NCBI GenBank assembly: GCA_934630905.1
Contig: CAKTXN010000042.1
Coordinates: forward strand, 1 to 15,853
Reading direction: 5' to 3'
Length of the DNA: 15,853 nucleotides
From: an uncultured Eggerthellaceae bacterium
GTDB lineage: Bacteria > Actinomycetota > Coriobacteriia > Coriobacteriales > Eggerthellaceae
The notes below the pieces were generated by a model, which was given only the letters and a program-made list of their open reading frames with translations, made no database searches and was not told the DNA's origin. Below, piece by piece: positions 12,896 through 15,853 of the stretch. The position numbers and the translations under genes were made by a program. The stretch's first letter is position 1. Each line of letters begins with the position of its first letter.

Positions 12896-14215
12896 TTACC
12901 AAACAGCGGCGTCATTGAGGCCCGCCATCTCCGAAATATCGGAGACGTCGTTTATGTCAACGAACGTGCATCCCAAAAGACGCCCGCGGCGCGAGCGATA
13001 ATTTCCCGGCGTCATGGACGTTTCGCGCTTGAACACGCGAATGAAATAGCTCACGGAATCGAAACCCACCGAATCGGCAATTTCCGCAATATCCTTGTCG
13101 GTGGAAATGAGCTCGCTTTTCGCCGCCTGAATGCGCACTTCGTTCACGTACGTCACAAACGTGCACCCCATGTGCTCTTTGAACGTGCGCGAGAAATACG
13201 AAGGCGAAAATCCCAGCGCGTCGGCCGCCTCTTCAAGAGACACGTGACGACGGTAATTCTCGTGGATAAACGAAACCGCGCGGTACTTGAAGTCGTCGAA
13301 CTCCACGTCGTAAAGGTTTTGGACCATGCCAATAACCTGCTCGGTGAAGTGATGCACGCGGCTGCACATCTGATCTTCCGAGTTCATGAAACGCATTTCG
13401 CCGCGGCAACGCTCGTTTGCGGGGAACAAAACCTCCGCCGATACGCCCGCACGCAACGCGGAATGCGAAATGACGGAAACCAGCTCGTCAATGCGCTCGC
13501 GAAGGCGATACCGCGAATCTACCAGACTCGATGAAAGCAAGAAGCCCAAAAGCTCGTTCAAGGCGTGGCGCGCTTCGGCCTTGTCGGCCTGACGGACGGC
13601 ATCAATAAGCTTGCGCTCGAACTCAACCGGGTACTCTTTCAAATGAACCGATTTCAGGCCCAAAAGCGGCGCATCGGCGCCGTATGGACGCTGCGCATGG
13701 GGCGACGAAAGCGACGTTATGCCCTCGGAAGAGCTGAAACCGAACATAGCGGTTGAAAACACGAGCGCAAGTTTTTGCAGGTATTCGCCGGTACGCAGGG
13801 GAATGCCGTCCTCTTCGTCCACTTCACGGAAAGCGTCGGGCGCAACGTTCGTATCGGCGGATGTTTCAATGCGAACGGGGCCAATGGTCGCGGCGGCAAC
13901 CAAGCGGCTGTCTACCACAACGGGTGCACAGAAGAACAAATTATCCTCGGGACAAATGTACAGGTAGCTTCCGTTGGCGTTGTCGGCGAAAATGGAGGCC
14001 AAACGATGCACGCGTTCGCACCCTTCGGGCCAGTTCTTGCCGTTGGTGATTGCCTGAGCATGCGGACAGAGCTGCTTGCAGGAGCAGCGCGCGAAACGCA
14101 CTTCAACGCCAAACTGCTCCGACGGGTTGAAGAGCGTAACGCCCAAACCGCTTGTCACGCTAAACGCCGAGACAACGCTTGCCGCACGTTCCTCGTCGTA
14201 AAACGAATTTGCCAT
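12896..14215 (-). CDS. AraC-family regulator with PocR-like Cys-rich sensor domain
   Basis: A 439-residue transcription factor. The C-terminal AraC DNA-binding domain has two helix-turn-helix units: SLEEAADALGFSPSYFSRTF (326-345) and DIAEIADSVGFDSVSYFIRV (375-394), then TPGNYR (402-407). The N-terminal part (about 10-160) has cysteines 44, 46, 50, 66, 88 and 96 in a CSCKQLC...GCERVH arrangement reminiscent of PocR domains, which sense small metabolites. A helical linker lies at about 195-305, and a 30-residue tail beyond the HTH is unusual. Only a weak AAGAG precedes the ATG. It is followed by the corrinoid gene after 128 bp with no terminator between, so read-through is possible. Probable role: activation of the methyl-transfer genes in response to a methylated substrate; ligand unknown. 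Confidence 0.88.
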   Translation of the reverse strand: MANSFYDEERAASVVSAFSVTSGLGVTLFNPSEQFGVEVRFARCSCKQLCPHAQAITNGKNWPEGCERVHRLASIFADNANGSYLYICPEDNLFFCAPVVVDSRLVAAATIGPVRIETSADTNVAPDAFREVDEEDGIPLRTGEYLQKLALVFSTAMFGFSSSEGITSLSSPHAQRPYGADAPLLGLKSVHLKEYPVEFERKLIDAVRQADKAEARHALNELLGFLLSSSLVDSRYRLRERIDELVSVISHSALRAGVSAEVLFPANERCRGEMRFMNSEDQMCSRVHHFTEQVIGMVQNLYDVEFDDFKYRAVSFIHENYRRHVSLEEAADALGFSPSYFSRTFKEHMGCTFVTYVNEVRIQAAKSELISTDKDIAEIADSVGFDSVSYFIRVFKRETSMTPGNYRSRRGRLLGCTFVDINDVSDISEMAGLNDAAVW

Positions 14216-14358
14216 AATCTCTTATTCTTGCCTTTTTCTCTCTTTGCGGAAGCGCCCTTGGGTTGCAGGAATGCACCACGCAGCCAGTACGTCCAAATTC
14301 GCGAAACCATCAGGCAAAACTTTTCCATTGTCGAAAACCCGCCTGACCGCTTTTGCGA

Positions 14359-14407
14359 AATATAACTTTCTTGCCTTTTCTTGCATTTGGAAAATAGCAC
14401 ATTCTTG
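14359..14407 (-). promoter_or_regulatory. Probable regulator promoter with TTCTTGC sites
   Basis: TTTCTTGC and TTTTCTTGC are spaced ten bases apart (TTGC at 14371 and 14381), with a third CATTCTTGA-like copy at 14400-14408. On the minus strand a TATATT box (14364-14359) follows, with no good -35 hexamer. The same words occur in the array before the corrinoid gene, and another copy (ATTCTTGCC, 14224-14232) touches the start of the regulator gene. This suggests that the regulator controls its own gene. Confidence 0.45.
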
Positions 14408-14468
14408 AGCACATCACGTAAATTACTCTATAAACGTTACCCTTAGTACCCTATCGTTTAGCAGGGAG

Positions 14469-14485
14469 TTGACAAAATACGTCAA
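14469..14485. promoter_or_regulatory. TTGAC-N7-GTCAA inverted repeat
   Basis: TTGACAAAATACGTCAA is a perfect 5-bp inverted repeat that includes a consensus -35 hexamer (TTGACA, 14469-14474). No matching -10 box lies 16-18 bp downstream, so it is more likely an operator than a complete promoter. Confidence 0.3.
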
Positions 14486-14540
14486 TTTTTCCGCAAAATC
14501 GGTCATGTACTTTTTTGAGATTGAACGATTGCATTTTTCG

Positions 14541-14583
14541 GAGCAGGCAGAACGCTGTGAACGAAGCAGGCTTGCTCTTTTTT
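14541..14583 (+). terminator. Hairpin with T-tract upstream of the NUDIX gene
   Basis: GAGCAGGC (14541-14548) pairs with GCTTGCTC (14570-14577), with one G-U pair, and six T follow at once. There is no gene before it on this strand, so it would end a short transcript started within the intergenic region: a leader attenuator or a small RNA. The 21-nt loop makes it weaker than the other terminators here. Confidence 0.35.
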
Positions 14584-14701
14584 GCGGTAGAGGCATCGTT
14601 TACAATACGGGAAGTCACAAACCGAGCTTTTCGCGAAGCGGCGCGCCACGGCCCAAGGCTCGCGCGTCAGCAGCAAATTTACCCGAAAAAAAGGAGCCTC
14701 C

Positions 14702-15175
14702 ATGGACACAACGATGTGCTACATCCAGCAAGGCGATAACTATCTCATGCTCTATCGCAACAAGAAGGAAAACGATCCTAATCAGGGAAAATGGATTGGC
14801 GTAGGCGGCAAATCGCTGCCAGGCGAAACACCCGAAGAATGCGTGCTGCGCGAAGTTGAAGAAGAAACAGGCTTCCTGCTTTTAGATTGCAAGAGCCGCG
14901 GCATGGTTCGCTTTGTTTCCGATACTTGGGAAACCGAGGACATGTACGTATTCACGGCAACGAATTTCGCTTTTCCGCCCACAACGCCGCTGCGCGATGG
15001 ACTCCCCTTGCCCGAATGCGCCGAAGGAACACTTGCCTGGATCAACGAGGCCGATGTGCTTGACCTTCCCCTTTGGGAAGGCGATCGACATTTCCTGCGC
15101 AAGCTCATGGCGGGCGACGCAGATGTATCCATGACCCTCACGTACGAAGGCGAAGCGCTGGTGAGCGTGGAATAG
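14702..15175 (+). CDS. NUDIX hydrolase (MutT/8-oxo-dGTP diphosphatase-like)
   Basis: A 157-residue cytoplasmic hydrolase of nucleoside diphosphates linked to another group, using Mg2+. The NUDIX box is complete at 36-58: Gly36, Glu42, then REVEEETGF (50-58) with the metal-binding glutamates 51, 54 and 55 in place. The preceding GKWIGVGGK is typical of 8-oxo-dGTP diphosphatases of the Gram-positive MutT type, which clean oxidised nucleotides from the pool. The start is fixed by GGAG six bases upstream. It stands alone, divergent from the regulator, with no operon partner before the toxin-antitoxin pair 120 bp downstream. The exact substrate cannot be read from sequence; other NUDIX substrates are possible. 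Confidence 0.9.
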   Translation: MDTTMCYIQQGDNYLMLYRNKKENDPNQGKWIGVGGKSLPGETPEECVLREVEEETGFLLLDCKSRGMVRFVSDTWETEDMYVFTATNFAFPPTTPLRDGLPLPECAEGTLAWINEADVLDLPLWEGDRHFLRKLMAGDADVSMTLTYEGEALVSVE

Positions 15176-15226
15176 ATGGTGCAGAGGCGCCGCAGCGGGA
15201 CTGTCTCGATTTAAAAAGTATTCTAT

Positions 15227-15262
15227 ACGTATTTATTACTTAATTATGCGTGTATAATACGT
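15227..15262 (+). promoter_or_regulatory. Antitoxin promoter with flanking inverted repeat
   Basis: A perfect TATAAT (15253-15258) lies about 40 bp before the antitoxin ATG, without a good -35 box. The arms ACGTATT (15227-15233) and AATACGT (15256-15262) form an inverted repeat across the promoter, as expected for an operator bound by RelB-type antitoxins that repress their own operon. A separate palindrome AAGTACTT follows at 15265-15272. Confidence 0.5.
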
Positions 15263-15298
15263 TGCAAGTACTTACTTCTACAACATGTGAGGTTCAAT

Positions 15299-15595
15299 AT
15301 GCCCATGACAATAAGCATCGATGATGACTTGAAAAAGGATTTCTCGAACGTTTGCAAAGAAATCGGATTGCAGCCTTCAACGGCCTTTACCATCTTCGCA
15401 AAAACCGTGGTGCGAGAGCGCGCCATTCCGTTCACCCTTTCCGCAGACAGTGCGTACGAGCGTGCGGGAAGAGCATACGACAGCACCATTTCCGAAGGAA
15501 TTGCAAAGGGATTGCGCCAATTCGATGAGGGAGAATACGTAACACGAGAAGAATCCCGTCAGGCACGAATAGCAAATCAAGCAGTGATTGCATGA
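15299..15595 (+). CDS. RelB/DinJ-family antitoxin
   Basis: A 98-residue antitoxin that neutralises the toxin encoded next and probably represses the operon. The N-terminal ribbon-helix-helix is visible: MTISIDDDLKKDFSNVCKEI (3-22), then GLQPSTAFTIFAKTVVRERA (23-42), followed by IPF, the DinJ hallmark. The C-terminal half is charged and likely disordered until it wraps the toxin. ATG 15299 is preferred over the in-frame GTG at 15287 because GAGG lies six bases before it. Its TGA overlaps the toxin ATG (ATGA), the usual coupling in such pairs. Confidence 0.92.
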   Translation: MPMTISIDDDLKKDFSNVCKEIGLQPSTAFTIFAKTVVRERAIPFTLSADSAYERAGRAYDSTISEGIAKGLRQFDEGEYVTREESRQARIANQAVIA

Positions 15596-15825
15596 CGGCG
15601 TACCAAGCATTGTACGCCAGGCAGTTCCATGAACAGCTTATGGAACTGCCTGAATCCGTATATGAGAAAATTGAACACTCCGTTGATATATTGCTTGACA
15701 ATCCAGGCTTGCTGCGCGATTACAATCCACCCTACGAAGCAACAATTCCCCCGGTGGAATCGTCCAATTACCTACTCACCAGCAAATTGTTGACAAATTA
15801 CCCCACCTTTTGTCAACAACGATAG
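15592..15825 (+). CDS. RelE/ParE-type toxin, 3' part apparently replaced
   Basis: A 77-residue product whose first 55 residues look like a RelE/ParE-family toxin: helices with ARQFHEQLMELPESVYEKIE, then NPGLLRDYNPPYEATIPPVE. From about residue 56 (15757) the sequence SSNYLLTSKLLTNYPTFCQQR no longer resembles the expected beta-strand core, and the frame stops 20 codons later. The other two forward frames do not restore a toxin-like end: one stops within 13 codons, and the other is open to the window edge but unrelated in appearance. The catalytic C-terminal strands are therefore probably missing and the toxin inactive. The change coincides with an 11-bp inverted repeat (15787-15819). The start overlaps the antitoxin stop by four bases. 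Whether this is an insertion, rearrangement or assembly join cannot be decided here. Confidence 0.7.
   Translation: MTAYQALYARQFHEQLMELPESVYEKIEHSVDILLDNPGLLRDYNPPYEATIPPVESSNYLLTSKLLTNYPTFCQQR
15787..15819. repeat. 11-bp perfect inverted repeat near the right edge
   Basis: TTGTTGACAAA (15787-15797) and TTTGTCAACAA (15809-15819) are perfect arms around an 11-bp centre. The repeat lies about 30 bp after the point where the toxin loses family resemblance. It may be a recombination site, an operator or the end of an inserted element; the flank beyond is cut by the window. Confidence 0.6.
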
Positions 15826-15853
15826 CCAATCTCTTAGATGCGCAGCCCGAAAC

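Larger units (their letters stand above)
14216..14701. other. Divergent intergenic region between the regulator and NUDIX genes
   Basis: About 485 bp without a gene. It holds TTCTTGC-type motifs and a -10 box for the leftward regulator gene (14359-14407), a TTGAC-N7-GTCAA repeat (14469-14485), a hairpin followed by six T on the plus strand (14541-14583), a possible TACAAT -10 box (14601-14606) and the GGAG of the NUDIX gene (14693-14696). No riboswitch family was recognised. Confidence 0.5.

Noticed and set aside
12928..12945. Hairpin TCTCCGA/TCGGAGA as a terminator of the regulator gene
   Set aside because: It lies within the coding sequence and no T-run follows on the minus strand.
12848..13534. 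228-codon open frame antisense to the AraC-type regulator
   Set aside because: It lies opposite the conserved DNA-binding domain and has no independent support.
1..15853. CRISPR array, rRNA, tRNA or complete insertion sequence
   Set aside because: No regularly spaced long repeats, no rRNA or tRNA motifs and no transposase or integrase gene were seen on either strand.

Overview
The window looks like a chromosomal segment from a gut-type anaerobic actinobacterium, most likely a coriobacterium near the Eggerthellaceae. This is inferred from the gene families: a corrinoid/tetrahydrofolate methyl-transfer set with a fused MetF-MetV-type reductase, an AraC regulator with a Cys-rich PocR-like sensor, and a large two-module FtsX permease. 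No 16S rRNA or other marker is present, so the taxon is tentative.

Layout. (1) 1-2495 (+): the 5'-truncated end of an MmeI-like DNA methyltransferase or type IIL restriction-modification protein. It is GC-rich except for an AT-rich patch over its target-recognition domain. (2) 2496-2994: about 500 bp without a gene, holding a 24-bp imperfect inverted repeat and a nested hairpin that folds best as minus-strand RNA. (3) 5403-2995 (-): a two-gene operon of a small DUF6110-like membrane-anchored protein and an HMA2-type P-type metal ATPase, which resembles ferrosome (fez) loci. (4) 5578-8993 (+): a divergent ABC ATPase and FtsX-like permease pair. (5) 14215-9145 (-): an AraC/PocR-like regulator, a corrinoid protein, a MetF-MetV-type reductase fusion and a methyl-THF:corrinoid methyltransferase. 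The last three each have their own terminator. (6) 14702-15175 (+): a NUDIX hydrolase. (7) 15299 to the end (+): a RelB/DinJ antitoxin overlapping a RelE/ParE-type toxin whose 3' end looks replaced by unrelated sequence carrying an 11-bp inverted repeat.

How the genes work together. In region 5 the corrinoid protein would accept a methyl group from a substrate-specific methyltransferase that is not in this window. The 280-aa enzyme would pass it to tetrahydrofolate, and the 544-aa reductase would oxidise (or form) methyl-THF. The regulator sits next to a 10-bp-phased TTG array in front of the corrinoid gene, and similar sequences lie in front of its own gene, suggesting autoregulation and activation. 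In region 3 the small Gly-rich membrane protein and the ATPase probably act together in metal (perhaps iron) loading of a membrane compartment.

The candidates most worth following are the fez-like pair with its structured 3' RNA, the phased operator of the methyl-transfer cluster, the apparent exchange of the methyltransferase recognition domain, and the broken toxin at the right edge.
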